Counted from the first letter of the stretch, positions 8,653-17,734 are shown. The stretch is DNA of 64,000 bases from Halanaerobiales bacterium (GCA_029981855.1 JARRCS010000014.1:1-64000); one strand, 5' to 3'. Translations and numbers: made by a program. The notes: a model not told the origin generated them from the letters alone.

Positions 8653-9926
8653 TGACTATCACCCTCTGTCAGATAATTTCTAGGATCAGCTATTTTCCCT
8701 TCAATAGCAGAAGCAGCAACCGTTGCAGGTGAACCGAGATAGATAAAGGCCTTGCCGTTCCCCATCCGTCCCTTAAAATTCCTATTGGCCGTAGAGATCA
8801 CATTTTCACCATCGGAGGGAACACCGTTATGGGTCCCGACACAGGGTCCGCAGCCGGGAGTGACCACAGCTGCCCCTGCTTCAACCAGAGTCTGAATCGT
8901 CCCTTCATTCATTGCCTTAAGATAGATCTCTTTTGAGGCAGGAGCGACAATAAAGCGCACATCAGGATTAACCTTCTTACCCTTCAGAATAGCAGCAGCA
9001 ATCCGCAAATCTTCCAGCCTGCCATTGGTACAGGTGCCCAGAACTGCCTGCTGAATCGGAGTTCCCATAACCTCATCGATCGGGGCTACATTATCCACTG
9101 TATGGGGTTTAGCAACCTGGGGTACTAGATCTGAGAGATCATACTCCAGGACCTTCTCATAGACGGCATCCGGATCGGCCTTAACCGGAGTAAAGGGCTT
9201 ATTTGAGTGCTCCTTTACCCAGCGGATGGTCTTCTCATCGGCCTCCATCAATCCGGCCTTACCGCCCATTTCAATTGCCATATTGGAGATAGTAAAACGG
9301 GCTTCAACACTTAGATCATCAATAACCGGCCCGGTAAATTCAACGGCCTTGTAGGTTGCACCATCTGCAGTGACCTGACCGATTAAAAAGAGAATAACAT
9401 CCTTAGAGAAAACACCTATAGGCAGTTTCCCCTTAAGGACAAATTTAATTGTCTCCGGAACCTTAAACCAGAGTTTCCCGGAGGCCATAGCAGCAGCCAG
9501 ATCAGTCGAACCGACACCGGTAGCAAAGGCATTAATTGCCCCGTATGTACAGGTGTGAGAATCTGCCCCTACTACTAAATTACCCGGAACAACATGACCC
9601 TGCTCAGGCATCAGCTGATGGCAAACACCACAACCGATATCATATAACTTGACACCCTGCTCTTTAGCAAATTTCCGCATCATATCATGCAGGGCCGAGA
9701 CACCCTCCAGCGGGCTGGGTGCACTGTGATCAATCACCATAGCTACTTTCCAGGGGTCATAAAGTTTCTCTACCTCCATCTCCTTAAGGGCATTAATTGC
9801 TAAGGGAGATGTTCCATCCTGTCCCATCATAAAGTCCAGCTCAGCAATAACTATATCTCCTGCCTCAACTTCCTTGCCGGCATGAGCACCAATAATCTTT
9901 TCGACAATAGTTTTTCCTGTACCCAT
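8643..9926 (-). CDS. LeuC-like large subunit of a two-subunit aconitase-type hydro-lyase
   Basis: A 427-residue [4Fe-4S] subunit of the aconitase superfamily. Cluster ligands are visible as the Cys in [15 protein letters not shown] near residue 301 and two Cys in [17 protein letters not shown] near residue 360. [30 protein letters not shown] and [13 protein letters not shown] are also conserved. An in-frame ATG lies 15 codons further upstream, but AAAGGAG sits correctly only before the ATG at 9926, and [15 protein letters not shown] is the natural family start. It forms the active enzyme with the small subunit that overlaps its 3' end. Aconitase is the favoured function because isocitrate dehydrogenase follows and the dedicated leuCD is elsewhere. 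Confidence 0.83.
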   Translation of the reverse strand: MGTGKTIVEKIIGAHAGKEVEAGDIVIAELDFMMGQDGTSPLAINALKEMEVEKLYDPWKVAMVIDHSAPSPLEGVSALHDMMRKFAKEQGVKLYDIGCGVCHQLMPEQGHVVPGNLVVGADSHTCTYGAINAFATGVGSTDLAAAMASGKLWFKVPETIKFVLKGKLPIGVFSKDVILFLIGQVTADGATYKAVEFTGPVIDDLSVEARFTISNMAIEMGGKAGLMEADEKTIRWVKEHSNKPFTPVKADPDAVYEKVLEYDLSDLVPQVAKPHTVDNVAPIDEVMGTPIQQAVLGTCTNGRLEDLRIAAAILKGKKVNPDVRFIVAPASKEIYLKAMNEGTIQTLVEAGAAVVTPGCGPCVGTHNGVPSDGENVISTANRNFKGRMGNGKAFIYLGSPATVAASAIEGKIADPRNYLTEGDSQWS

Positions 9927-10325
9927 TTTTCGCTCCTTTCCTGTAATTATTTTGTCTAGTAAAATATGCACAGATGAATTCTGTAAACCAGGTCAATTTT
10001 TCCGGCTAAAAATAATATTTATATTTACTATTTGCATAAATATAAATCCTGAAGAAAAAAATAAGCTTTATCCTAGCCAATAAAGCCTTTAATTAAGTAA
10101 TTTTTAGTTATCTCTTTCCTGTTCAATCTGCTCAATTACTCGGCTACTAGGTTTCTTTTCACCTTTGATTATAGCACTTATATCCTGAGGTCAAGCCTAT
10201 CAGGTTTTATGTGCTATCCTTATAACAAAATTAAGTTTGCTCTTATTATATATTACAATGATACCTTCTGTCAATATTAGTTTGGCCCGCTCTCCGGTTC
10301 CGGCTTTGGTAAAAATAACCAGATA
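9927..10325. other. 399-bp intergenic region with an inverted repeat
   Basis: No supported gene was found. At 10017-10047, ATTTATATTTA and TAAATATAAAT form an 11-bp perfect inverted repeat with a 9-bp centre, about 90 bp upstream of the LeuC-like start. This may be the operator region of that operon. A 25-codon open stretch at 10128-10205 on the minus strand lacks a start and was not called. Confidence 0.45.
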
Positions 10326-11414
10326 TCAGCAGGTAGCAATAAGCTTTTTTTCCGCCCTCTTTCTAATCTCGGCTATTTTATCTTCAGATAGGGCCCGCTC
10401 AAAACTCCTTAACCCGGCCAGTTTAAATCCGTGTTTCCTGGCCATAGCCATTGTCTCCTTTACCTTTTCTATCTCCAGGACCGGCCCTAAACTGTAATCT
10501 TCAAACCTATCCTCCAGGGCCAGCATCATCGTTTCTGCCATACAGGCATAGGAAGTCTTGGGCGGGTAGCCAAAATTAAAGTTAAAGTTGACAGGTCCAG
10601 GGACCTCTACTATCCCTCCTTCAATTACCAGGACATCATCCCGTTCCCTGGCAACCTTTCCGGCAACATCCCGGGGCCTGGCCACATCACACACAACCGC
10701 ACCCGGCTGCAGATCTGAGGGCATAATCAATGATTCCACAGCCCCCGAGGCACTAATAATTACCTGGGATATTTTGACAGCAGCTGCAATATCAGTAGTA
10801 CAGGAAAGATTAATTCCGGGGTTAAGCTGAATTATTTCTTCCCTTAAATTCCTCAATTTTTCTAGATTACGTGCCACCAGCTGTAAATTATGTAAATCCT
10901 GACCCAGAATCAGGCTAACCGCCCTGCCGATTGAACCTGTCGCTCCGATGACGGTCACCATAACCTCCTTTAAATTATGTCCCATTTTGGCGGCCGCCAG
11001 TTTAGTACCCTCAATTGCAGTAGCAACCGTATAGCTATTACCGGTAGTAACGGGAACATCTAGCTCCCGGGCAATGGTTATTCCCTTATCTCCAATAACT
11101 GAAGTAAAGGCACCCAGACCAATGATCTGACAGCCGAGTTCCTGGGCCTTCTTACCAGCTTTAATGATCTTCTTTAATACCTTATCGGTCGGCAGAGTCA
11201 GCATCTGTTTAGAAGTCAGGGTTACCCCAATAAAATACCCTTCTATCTCCTTACCGGTTTTCGACCTTACTCCTGTTATGTGAGAGGCTTTAACCGGCGG
11301 CATAACCCTTGTAAGCTTCTCAATAAAAGAATCCGGAACCTTCTCTGCCCAAGAAAACTTTCTGGCAAAGTCATCTATCTCAAGGGGATGAATAATAAAG
11401 CCAAATCTATTCAC
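10326..11414 (-). CDS. acyl-ACP-reductase-like dehydrogenase (COG5322-like)
   Basis: A 362-residue Rossmann oxidoreductase. The sequence resembles cyanobacterial long-chain acyl-ACP reductase: an N-terminal FGFIIHPLEI, a dinucleotide motif VIGATGSIGRAVS near residue 155, VIEGGIVEVPGPV, and a C-terminal YACMAETMMLALE followed by MARKHGFKL. The Cys of ACMAE (about residue 291) aligns with the cysteine reported to form the acyl-thioester in acyl-ACP reductase (Cys294). It could therefore reduce an acyl thioester to an aldehyde; genome pipelines often call such proteins shikimate or amino-acid dehydrogenase. GTG start preceded by AAGGAGG. It is the last gene of a minus-strand trio with the 11574 and 12623 genes; dispersed repeats lie in both gaps. 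Substrate unknown. Confidence 0.65.
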   Translation of the reverse strand: MNRFGFIIHPLEIDDFARKFSWAEKVPDSFIEKLTRVMPPVKASHITGVRSKTGKEIEGYFIGVTLTSKQMLTLPTDKVLKKIIKAGKKAQELGCQIIGLGAFTSVIGDKGITIARELDVPVTTGNSYTVATAIEGTKLAAAKMGHNLKEVMVTVIGATGSIGRAVSLILGQDLHNLQLVARNLEKLRNLREEIIQLNPGINLSCTTDIAAAVKISQVIISASGAVESLIMPSDLQPGAVVCDVARPRDVAGKVARERDDVLVIEGGIVEVPGPVNFNFNFGYPPKTSYACMAETMMLALEDRFEDYSLGPVLEIEKVKETMAMARKHGFKLAGLRSFERALSEDKIAEIRKRAEKKLIATC

Positions 11415-11452
11415 TTAAAAAGCTTCCTCCTTTTATCTAATGATATCTGCAT

Positions 11453-11543
11453 TAGTACCTCACTTCCGTTCAGCAACAACTACAAATAGATGTTAAAGAA
11501 ATGTTTGGAAATTTTTTGAATCGCAAACATCTATTTATTGTTC
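11453..11543. repeat. dispersed intergenic repeat, both arms
   Basis: Left arm TACCTCACTTCCGTTCAGCAAC, then CTACAAATAGATGTTAAAG; right arm GCAAACATCTATTTATTGTTCT. Both terminal inverted repeats are present with a short centre, between the acyl-ACP-reductase-like start and the 11574 gene stop. Confidence 0.75.
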
Positions 11544-11573
11544 TCTAAAAGGAAATTCGTATAAGTAGTATCT

Positions 11574-12500
11574 CTAGCTAACGGCCTTCCTGTCAAATCT
11601 GATAACCCTGGGAATAAAGTTCATCCTGTTCAGCAATTCCAGATAATCCCGGCTGCTTAACTCCTCGGGCCTTCTCCCTGCCAGGGCAACCAGAACCCCT
11701 TCCATAACATTTGTTCCAAAAGAGCGACCGTTTAATTCAGGGGTAGTGGTGATTATCATCTTTACTCCCCGCTGTTTCAGGTCGAGAATGTTCTCAGTAG
11801 TGACGGTATTAGTTATGATTATTTTATCCTCCAGGGTAGCCGGCATATACTTTTTAATAAAATGATAATCCCCGGCAATAATATCGGCCTGATAATAATA
11901 ACGGGCAAATTTTTTACTGCCCGGTGCCTCCCTGTCCTGTTTGCTCCCTATTGGGTAAAGCCATTCAAAGGGTAGCTTTGTAATAATCGGAGCGACTAAC
12001 CTGGCTACCTTGTCAAGGGTGTCGATTGAATGGATAGGTACGGGTATACCCAGACCGAAGATTAAATCCCCGATGATAATCTGAGAACCCAGATCAACAA
12101 AGGCCTCGGCCATACCGAACCTGTCAACCGCCGAAACCATCAGCACCTTTTTTTCTTTGAAATTTAACCCCATCTCCTGGTGGAGATAGTTGATCACCCT
12201 TCTCTCCAGGGTATTTTTTAAACCGCTACCATCAACAATCGGGGTCTTTTTAACATTTTTAATTAGTTTTTTAGCATCCCGAAAGGTATAACGCCTCCCC
12301 CCTGAATAAATATAAAGATCGATACCCCCCAGGCCAAAGGCATCATACTGACCATCAAGTTCGGTAAATAGTTGTAAGGCCTTCTCTTTATCTCCATCAG
12401 TACCCCGGCGTTCGATAATAAATTTTTCCCCCAGTATCTCCGTTTCAACCCGGTGATCCCTCTTACTTGAACCGAGACTGATACTTAAAACCTTCTTCAT
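11574..12500 (-). CDS. conserved protein of unknown function (family often labelled quinate 5-dehydrogenase)
   Basis: A 308-residue soluble protein. Recognisable stretches are GLGGIDLYIYSGGRRY near residues 55-70, TPIVDGSGLKNTLERRVINY near 86-105, a Rossmann-like KKVLMVSAVDRFGMAEAF, and a Thr-rich TNTVTTENILDL followed by ITTTPELNGRSFGTN. I know this family only under the unproven label quinate 5-dehydrogenase; no glycine-rich NAD motif of the usual type is visible. The ATG at 12500 has AAAGGG 9 nt upstream; an in-frame TTG three codons earlier abuts that site and is rejected. It sits between the HTH regulator and the acyl-ACP-reductase-like gene, flanked by repeat copies on both sides. No function is assigned. 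Confidence 0.6.
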   Translation of the reverse strand: MKKVLSISLGSSKRDHRVETEILGEKFIIERRGTDGDKEKALQLFTELDGQYDAFGLGGIDLYIYSGGRRYTFRDAKKLIKNVKKTPIVDGSGLKNTLERRVINYLHQEMGLNFKEKKVLMVSAVDRFGMAEAFVDLGSQIIIGDLIFGLGIPVPIHSIDTLDKVARLVAPIITKLPFEWLYPIGSKQDREAPGSKKFARYYYQADIIAGDYHFIKKYMPATLEDKIIITNTVTTENILDLKQRGVKMIITTTPELNGRSFGTNVMEGVLVALAGRRPEELSSRDYLELLNRMNFIPRVIRFDRKAVS

Positions 12501-12522
12501 CCCAATCAACCCTTTCCAGAGT

Positions 12523-12617
12523 AAATACCTTATTTTGTTCGACAGCTTATTTTATTTTAACTGCAAATAGATGTTGGAGAGATGTTTGCCAATCGTAAAC
12601 ATCTATTTGTAGTTTTC
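12523..12617. repeat. dispersed intergenic repeat, both arms
   Basis: Starts near TACCTTATTTTGTTCG, has CTGCAAATAGATGTTGGAGA as left terminal repeat and TAAACATCTATTTGTAGTTT as right terminal repeat. The right arm is a near-perfect reverse complement of the left. Confidence 0.8.
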
Positions 12618-12622
12618 TAAAC

Positions 12623-13150
12623 CTAACTCTGAGCAAAAGTCTGAATAATCTCCTCGACCTTGTCAGGATCAACATACTGATCTTCCCTGAGGGGGGATTC
12701 CCCCAGTTCAATCCCGACAATATTACCCTCAATCAGTTTATCGATCAGATCGAGCCTCATATCTGACCCCAGAAAGATAATCAGATCAAATTCCTTTAAT
12801 TTCACCAGAATCTCCATTATCTGATTGAATAACTCCAAGCCGCTCTTATTCTCGATAAAGGCCCATCTCTCTTCCTCGGTCATTAAAAAAACATAGTCCA
12901 GTCCGTAATCCTTGCCCAGTTTCAGTAACTCATCTTTATTTTTAATGGGAAAACCCAACAGGGCTATCTTTTTACCCTTTCTCACCTCACCGAGTTTCTC
13001 CAGTCTGGAGATGAAACTCCTCTCCACACCTATTTCAGCGGCCACCTTTGATTGAGAATAACCTTTCTCTCTGAGAGCCAGTACTCTGTTAATAACCCGC
13101 TCTATCCGTTTATTATTGATAATTTTATCACCGATCCGTGAGAACCGCAT
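12623..13150 (-). CDS. helix-turn-helix transcriptional regulator
   Basis: A 175-residue protein. The N-terminal helix-turn-helix reads YSQSKVAAEIGVERSFISRLE at about residues 32-52, typical of XRE/Cro-like DNA-binding domains. A C-terminal domain of about 110 residues contains KIALLGFPIKNKDELLKLG, EFDLIIFLGSDMRLDLIDKL and IVGIELGESPLREDQY, which looks like a small alpha/beta sensor or effector domain that I cannot name. The ATG at 13150 has AGGGG at a 7-nt spacing; the GTG eight codons upstream lacks a ribosome site. It is first in the minus-strand trio and divergent from the Mur-ligase-like gene, with a shared 130-bp promoter region containing palindromes, so it likely controls both sides. 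Confidence 0.8.
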   Translation of the reverse strand: MRFSRIGDKIINNKRIERVINRVLALREKGYSQSKVAAEIGVERSFISRLEKLGEVRKGKKIALLGFPIKNKDELLKLGKDYGLDYVFLMTEEERWAFIENKSGLELFNQIMEILVKLKEFDLIIFLGSDMRLDLIDKLIEGNIVGIELGESPLREDQYVDPDKVEEIIQTFAQS

Positions 13151-13177
13151 CCAGCCACCCCTTACTTTGTGCACAAT

Positions 13178-13189
13178 TATGTATACATA
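13178..13189. promoter_or_regulatory. palindromic operator candidate for the HTH regulator
   Basis: TATGTATACATA is a perfect 12-bp palindrome just downstream of the minus-strand -10 element, where a repressor would block its own gene. A GTGCAC palindrome lies a few bases closer to the start codon. Confidence 0.45.
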
Positions 13190-13192
13190 TAT

Positions 13193-13220
13193 ATTTTACC
13201 ACTATTAGCAAATTTGTCAA
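13193..13220 (-). promoter_or_regulatory. promoter of the HTH/unknown/reductase trio
   Basis: Minus-strand TTGACA (13215-13220), a 16-bp spacer and TAAAAT (13193-13198), 43 bp upstream of the HTH start codon. Confidence 0.65.
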
Positions 13221-13240
13221 GTATCAAGATTTCTGGAAAT

Positions 13241-13249
13241 TGGTATAAT
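13241..13249 (+). promoter_or_regulatory. extended -10 promoter of the Mur-ligase-like gene
   Basis: TGGTATAAT is a perfect extended -10 (TGnTATAAT) placed about 35 bp before the plus-strand start codon. No good -35 was found at 17 bp, which is acceptable for extended -10 promoters. Confidence 0.55.
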
Positions 13250-13283
13250 ATATATGAGAGAATATCGGGAGGTTTTACAAGTT

Positions 13284-14720
13284 ATGAAGCTAGAGAAGAA
13301 AATTCCAGCAATAGCTGGAATTACCTGTGATTCTAGAGAGGTCAGACCGGGTTATGCCTTTGTAGCCATTACCGGTTTTAATAAAGATGGAAATAAATTC
13401 ATTAAAGAGGCGATTGAAAAGGGGGCAGGTATTATCTTTACAGAAAAGAAAATTAAAATGAAAAGCGAGGTACCGATTATCAGGGTTAAGGATGCCCGCT
13501 TTTTACTCGGCCAGCTGGCAGCAGAATTTTATGACTTCCCCTCACGAAAATTGAAACTGATCGGTGTAACAGGCACCAACGGAAAAACCACAACAACCCA
13601 CCTCATCTATCATTTATTGAATTATAAAAGGGGCAAAGCCAAAAAGGCAGGATTAATCGGGACGGTTAATGTTGATACTGGTACGAAGTTCTATCCCGGG
13701 GATCTGACTACACCTCCACCAGTAAAACTACAGCAATACCTTAAAGAGATGGTAGATAAAAAACTAAAATATGCCTGTATGGAGGTCTCTTCCCATGGTA
13801 TTAAGTTAAAGAGGATAGCAGGTAGCAGATTCGCAGTCAAGGTTGGAACCAATATCAGTATTGATCACTATGACCTCCATCCCAGTTTTCCCGATTATCT
13901 CGAAGTTAAAAAGGCCTTTTTGCAGGATAATAACTGTAGCCTGGTTTTAATAAATCACGATGATAACTATCTTGGCTCTCTGGGAAAACTGGCCAAAAAT
14001 CAGGTTAATTTTGCCATCTACTCAGAGACTGAAGTAAGAGCGGAAGAGATAACTAACCGGGGTTATGAAGTGGAATTTATCTATAAACTTAATAAACCCT
14101 TAAAAAATGAAGGCGGTCAGATTATTCCACCCTGCCGGATGCCGGTCAAAATGAAACTCTTCGGTGAGCATAACATCTATAATGCCCTGGCTGCCATCAC
14201 CATCGCCCTCTACTATGGGATAAGCCCTGGACTCATTCAGGAATTTTTCCGGGATTTTCAGGGTGTCTGGAGAAGACTTCAGGTTATCTATAATAATGAT
14301 TTTACTATCATCGATGACTGTGCCCATAATCCCGGCAGTTATGCGGCCGTCTTTAAGACAGTCAAAAAGATGCGTTATAATAAAATATTTATAATAAATT
14401 CCCTCAGAGGAAACAGAGGGATTAAGATCAACAGGGAAAATGCTGAAACTATCAGTAAGTGTTTAACTGAACTGGGAGAATATCAGCTCTTTACCTCAAA
14501 CTGTAATGATGTAGTCAAACCAGTAGATCTGGTTAGCAGGGAGGAGGAGAAGATCTTTCTTAATACTCTGGACAGGTATAAGATTAAGTATCAGCACTTC
14601 CAGGAGCTAAAACCCGCCCTCAAACTGGTCTTAAAAAAGGTAACAAAGAATAATCTGATTCTTTTATTGGGGCCCCACGCCATGGATCATGCAGGAGAAA
14701 TGATCTTAGGGATGATCTAA
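13284..14720 (+). CDS. MurE-like Mur ligase family protein, divergent
   Basis: A 478-residue ATP-dependent Mur ligase relative. The N-terminal domain contains AGITCDSREVRPGYAFVAI; the central domain has the P-loop GVTGTNGKTTTTHLIYH near residue 98, TTPPPVKLQQYL, MEVSSHGIKLKR and NISIDHYDLHPSF. The C-terminal domain has IIDDCAHNPGSYAA and NSLRGNRGIKINRENAE, matching MurE VDYAHTPDS and the GGDRDxxKRP loop in outline. The MurE DNPR diaminopimelate motif and GKGHE end motif are replaced (SNCNDVVKP, LLGPHAMDHAGE). It would join an acid to an amine, but probably not in normal peptidoglycan synthesis. ATG at 13284 follows GGGAGG by 11 nt. It is divergent from the HTH regulator and overlaps dusB convergently by 4 bp. 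Confidence 0.75.
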   Translation: MKLEKKIPAIAGITCDSREVRPGYAFVAITGFNKDGNKFIKEAIEKGAGIIFTEKKIKMKSEVPIIRVKDARFLLGQLAAEFYDFPSRKLKLIGVTGTNGKTTTTHLIYHLLNYKRGKAKKAGLIGTVNVDTGTKFYPGDLTTPPPVKLQQYLKEMVDKKLKYACMEVSSHGIKLKRIAGSRFAVKVGTNISIDHYDLHPSFPDYLEVKKAFLQDNNCSLVLINHDDNYLGSLGKLAKNQVNFAIYSETEVRAEEITNRGYEVEFIYKLNKPLKNEGGQIIPPCRMPVKMKLFGEHNIYNALAAITIALYYGISPGLIQEFFRDFQGVWRRLQVIYNNDFTIIDDCAHNPGSYAAVFKTVKKMRYNKIFIINSLRGNRGIKINRENAETISKCLTELGEYQLFTSNCNDVVKPVDLVSREEEKIFLNTLDRYKIKYQHFQELKPALKLVLKKVTKNNLILLLGPHAMDHAGEMILGMI

Positions 14721-15718
14721 CCTTTTTCACCGAGACTAACCAGATACTCCCTGAGGGTTTTTTCGATCGCTTCACAATTATCCAGTCTGTTAATCCTTTC
14801 CTTAATTTTGTTGGAAGAGGGCATTCCCTTAATATACCAGGCTAGGTGTTTACGCATTTTGGGAATACCCATCTCTGGACCAAAGTAATCAACTGCCTTT
14901 TTAAGGTGGTATAAGGCCATATCTATCCTTTCTCGATAATCCGGTTCTGGTAATAGCTCCCCGGTCTTTAAATAGTGGCTCGTTCTTTTTAATAGCCAGG
15001 GATTACCCCGGGCACCTCTGCCGATCATTACCCCATTACAACCGGTAAATTCCACCATCTTTCCGGCATCCTCGGGAGAAAAGATATCGCCATTACCGAT
15101 AACCGGGATATTCACCTTCTCCTTTACCTCTCTGATGATCCCCCAGTCGGCCTTACCGCTGTAAAAATCTTCTCGCGTCCTGCCGTGGACAGCAACCGCC
15201 CTGGCCCCGCTTTCTTCACCAATTAAAGCTATCTCTACCGCATTAATATGCTGATTATCCCATCCCTTACGGATCTTAATTGTCACCGGAATATCTACAG
15301 CTTTGACCACAGCTGAGATTATCTCCCCTGCCCTTTCGGGATCTTTCATTAAAGCAGATCCTGAGCCATTCTTGACAATCTTTGGAGTAGGACAGCCCAT
15401 ATTAATATCTATAATATCGGGTTGAAACCTTTTTTCCACCAGACAGGCAGCCCTGGCCATAACTTCAGCATCCTCTCCAAAGAGCTGAACGGCAATAGCC
15501 CCCTTTTCTCCGGTAGAATAATCTATTAAAACCTCGGTCTTTTTACTACCGTAGACCAGGCCCTTACTGCTAACCATCTCCGTATAGACCAGTTCACACC
15601 CCATCTCACGTATGATCTGGCGGTAGGGGTAATCACTAACCCCGGCCATCGGAGCAAGGATTACCGGATTTTCAATCTTTAGATCACCTATCTGCATCAA
15701 CCCACTCACTTTCTTCAT
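14717..15718 (-). CDS. dusB: tRNA-dihydrouridine synthase
   Basis: A 333-residue flavoenzyme of the Dus family (NifR3/DusB type). The FMN-binding TIM barrel begins near [41 protein letters not shown] near residues 98-118 carries the catalytic Cys region, [18 protein letters not shown] follows, and [13 protein letters not shown] plus [15 protein letters not shown] bind phosphate. It reduces uridines in the tRNA D-loop. Its start codon overlaps the coaX stop (ATGA, 4 bp), so the two are translationally coupled. A dus gene between coaX and lysS is the normal Firmicute arrangement. Confidence 0.94.
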   Translation of the reverse strand: MKKVSGLMQIGDLKIENPVILAPMAGVSDYPYRQIIREMGCELVYTEMVSSKGLVYGSKKTEVLIDYSTGEKGAIAVQLFGEDAEVMARAACLVEKRFQPDIIDINMGCPTPKIVKNGSGSALMKDPERAGEIISAVVKAVDIPVTIKIRKGWDNQHINAVEIALIGEESGARAVAVHGRTREDFYSGKADWGIIREVKEKVNIPVIGNGDIFSPEDAGKMVEFTGCNGVMIGRGARGNPWLLKRTSHYLKTGELLPEPDYRERIDMALYHLKKAVDYFGPEMGIPKMRKHLAWYIKGMPSSNKIKERINRLDNCEAIEKTLREYLVSLGEKG

Positions 15719-16488
15719 TCATTGACTCCATTTAACAAACCTATGTAGTATAATCCCTCCAGGGTCAAGAAGGGTTCAACCTCTTCAATGATCTCTGTTT
15801 CATTAGCGATCAAGCCTACCAGTCCTCCGGTAGCAACTACCCTGCTATCCTGACCAATCTCCTCTTTAAACCTCCTGACCAGTCCCTCTACCTGGCCGAC
15901 AAATCCAAAGAGTATTCCCGACTGCATGGCTAAAATAGTATTTTTACCAATAGCCCTCTCAGGCCTTTTCAGCTCTATTCTCGGTAATTTTGCCGCATAA
16001 TTAAAGAGGGCCTCTGCAGAGATACCGATCCCCGGGGCAATCGCTCCTCCGAGGTAATCCCCCTCTCTGGAAACAGCACAGAAGGTGGTAGCAGTACCAA
16101 AATCGATTATTATTAGCGGGCCGCCGAACTTGCGGTAAGCGGCAACAGCATTGACAATTCTGTCTGCCCCGACCTCACGTGGATTATCCATCTTTATATT
16201 CATACCGGTTTTAACTCCGGGACCTATAATCAGCGGTTTTAGATTAAAATAATGCCGGGAGGCCTTTTCCAGCACCGTAACGACGGGCGGTACTACACTG
16301 GAAATGACCATCCCTTTAATCCCCTCTACCTCAAGGCCTGCATAATTAAAGAGATTATAAAACAGGATACCGTATTCATCAGGGGTTTTATCCTTATCTG
16401 TTGAAACCCTCCAGTCCCTGATTAGTTTTCCTTCTTGAAAGACTCCTAAAACAGTATTAGTATTTCCCACATCAACGGTTAAAATCAT
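15715..16488 (-). CDS. coaX: type III pantothenate kinase
   Basis: A 257-residue CoaX. The N-terminal [15 protein letters not shown] phosphate loop, [17 protein letters not shown] near residues 101-117, [13 protein letters not shown] near 126-138, [16 protein letters not shown] and [11 protein letters not shown] are all in place for the ASKHA fold. It phosphorylates pantothenate with ATP at the first step of CoA synthesis and completes the pathway encoded by the pan genes at 20-23 kb. A GTG two codons upstream is in frame, but the AGGGGG site is correctly spaced (8 nt) only for the ATG at 16488. It overlaps dusB by 4 bp. Confidence 0.95.
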   Translation of the reverse strand: MILTVDVGNTNTVLGVFQEGKLIRDWRVSTDKDKTPDEYGILFYNLFNYAGLEVEGIKGMVISSVVPPVVTVLEKASRHYFNLKPLIIGPGVKTGMNIKMDNPREVGADRIVNAVAAYRKFGGPLIIIDFGTATTFCAVSREGDYLGGAIAPGIGISAEALFNYAAKLPRIELKRPERAIGKNTILAMQSGILFGFVGQVEGLVRRFKEEIGQDSRVVATGGLVGLIANETEIIEEVEPFLTLEGLYYIGLLNGVNE

Positions 16489-16571
16489 CAGCACTACCCC
16501 CTTTGGAACAAAAACCTATTTTGTTTTTATTATAACATAAAAGCTAAACGAATAAAGAGATTAACCCCATG

Positions 16572-16593
16572 AAAAAACCCCCCTTTCGGGGGG
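16572..16593 (-). terminator. strong terminator after the BMP-family gene
   Basis: CCCCCC-GAAA-GGGGGG followed by TTTTTT on the minus strand, immediately after the stop codon at 16609. Confidence 0.93.
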
Positions 16594-16608
16594 TACTGCA
16601 GATTTATT

Positions 16609-17580
16609 TTATTTTACATCTTCCGGCTTGGTGGGAACTACCAGTTCGCCGTTAATAATCTTCTCTTTATACTCATCCACTATCTTCATATACTTCGGAG
16701 GAACCTTGGTCAGGGCCTGTTTGCTGTAACCTACACCATCTTCAGCTAAGCCATAAACTTTATGGCCAGGTTCAAATTTACCTTCATAAAGGGCCTTAAC
16801 CTCAGTATAAACCGCTACATCAACCCTTTTAATCATACTGGTCAGGACATTATAGGGGGCCAGATGGGCCTGAGGTGAATCAACACCGATAGCATAAAGC
16901 TCTTTTTCGGCGGCTGCCTTGATTACACCGATACCGCAGGCACCCGAGGCATGATAGATAATATCAGCGCCCTGGTTAAACTGGGTAAGGGCTAACTCCT
17001 TACCGGCACCGGGATCATCAAAAGCTCCGGTATATCCGGTCAAGACCTTGGCATCGGGATTAACGGCCTTAACTCCAGCTTTATAACCTGCTTCAAACTT
17101 TTTGATTAAAGGCATCTCCATACCACCAATAAAGCCAATTGTATCCTTTTCGGTCATTAAACCGGCGATAGCACCAACCAGGAAGGAACCTTCTTCTTCT
17201 TTAAAGGTAACAGAGACAACATTGGGCTGGTCAACAACTGCGTCAATAATACCAAATGTAACATCGGGATACATGGCCGCTACCTGTTCTAGAGCATCAG
17301 TCATCAGAAAACCGATAGCCCAGACCATATCATAATCCTGTTCAGCCAGAGTAGTCAGATTTGGTACATAATCGGTCATAGTTGATGATTCAACAACAGT
17401 TATCTCGATCCCCAAATCATCCTTTGCCAACTGCAGCCCCCTCCAGGCAGCATCATTGAAGGACTGATCACCAAGACCGCCAACATCGGTTACCATACCG
17501 ACCTTGAAATCAGCAGCAAGGGCACCGGTTGTTAGAACAAATACCATTACTACAGCCAATAAGAAACTTAGTTTTTTCAT
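16609..17580 (-). CDS. BMP family (PnrA/Med-like) ABC-type substrate-binding protein
   Basis: A 323-residue exported binding protein. Residues 1-22 form a signal peptide (MKKLSFLLAVVMVF then TTGALA) with a likely signal peptidase I site after ALA; no lipobox Cys is present, unlike many Gram-positive family members. Mature-domain landmarks are VTDVGGLGDQSFNDAAWRG, the DYDMVWAIGFLMTD region, GAIAGLMTEKDTIGFIGGM and YHASGACGIGVIKAA, characteristic of basic membrane protein/purine-nucleoside receptors. It is monocistronic here: a strong terminator follows and no permease or ATPase adjoins, so the transporter partners must be elsewhere. The ATG follows GAAGGGGG. Confidence 0.9.
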   Translation of the reverse strand: MKKLSFLLAVVMVFVLTTGALAADFKVGMVTDVGGLGDQSFNDAAWRGLQLAKDDLGIEITVVESSTMTDYVPNLTTLAEQDYDMVWAIGFLMTDALEQVAAMYPDVTFGIIDAVVDQPNVVSVTFKEEEGSFLVGAIAGLMTEKDTIGFIGGMEMPLIKKFEAGYKAGVKAVNPDAKVLTGYTGAFDDPGAGKELALTQFNQGADIIYHASGACGIGVIKAAAEKELYAIGVDSPQAHLAPYNVLTSMIKRVDVAVYTEVKALYEGKFEPGHKVYGLAEDGVGYSKQALTKVPPKYMKIVDEYKEKIINGELVVPTKPEDVK

Positions 17581-17734
17581 ACTATTCCCCCTTCAACATA
17601 ATAATTTTTAGAGGCTTTCATTTTTTGCTATAACAATTTGTTTAATAATTATGGAGTATAATTAGCTAGCAAACCTCCACGTAATTATTATTCTAGATTA
17701 GTACTAATATTCCTGCCTTAAAATACTATTTTAA

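Noticed and set aside
10128-10205. 25-codon open stretch (ending SSRVIEQIEQERDN) upstream of the LeuC-like operon
   Set aside because: No start codon or ribosome site and no recognisable similarity; too short to call a pseudogene.
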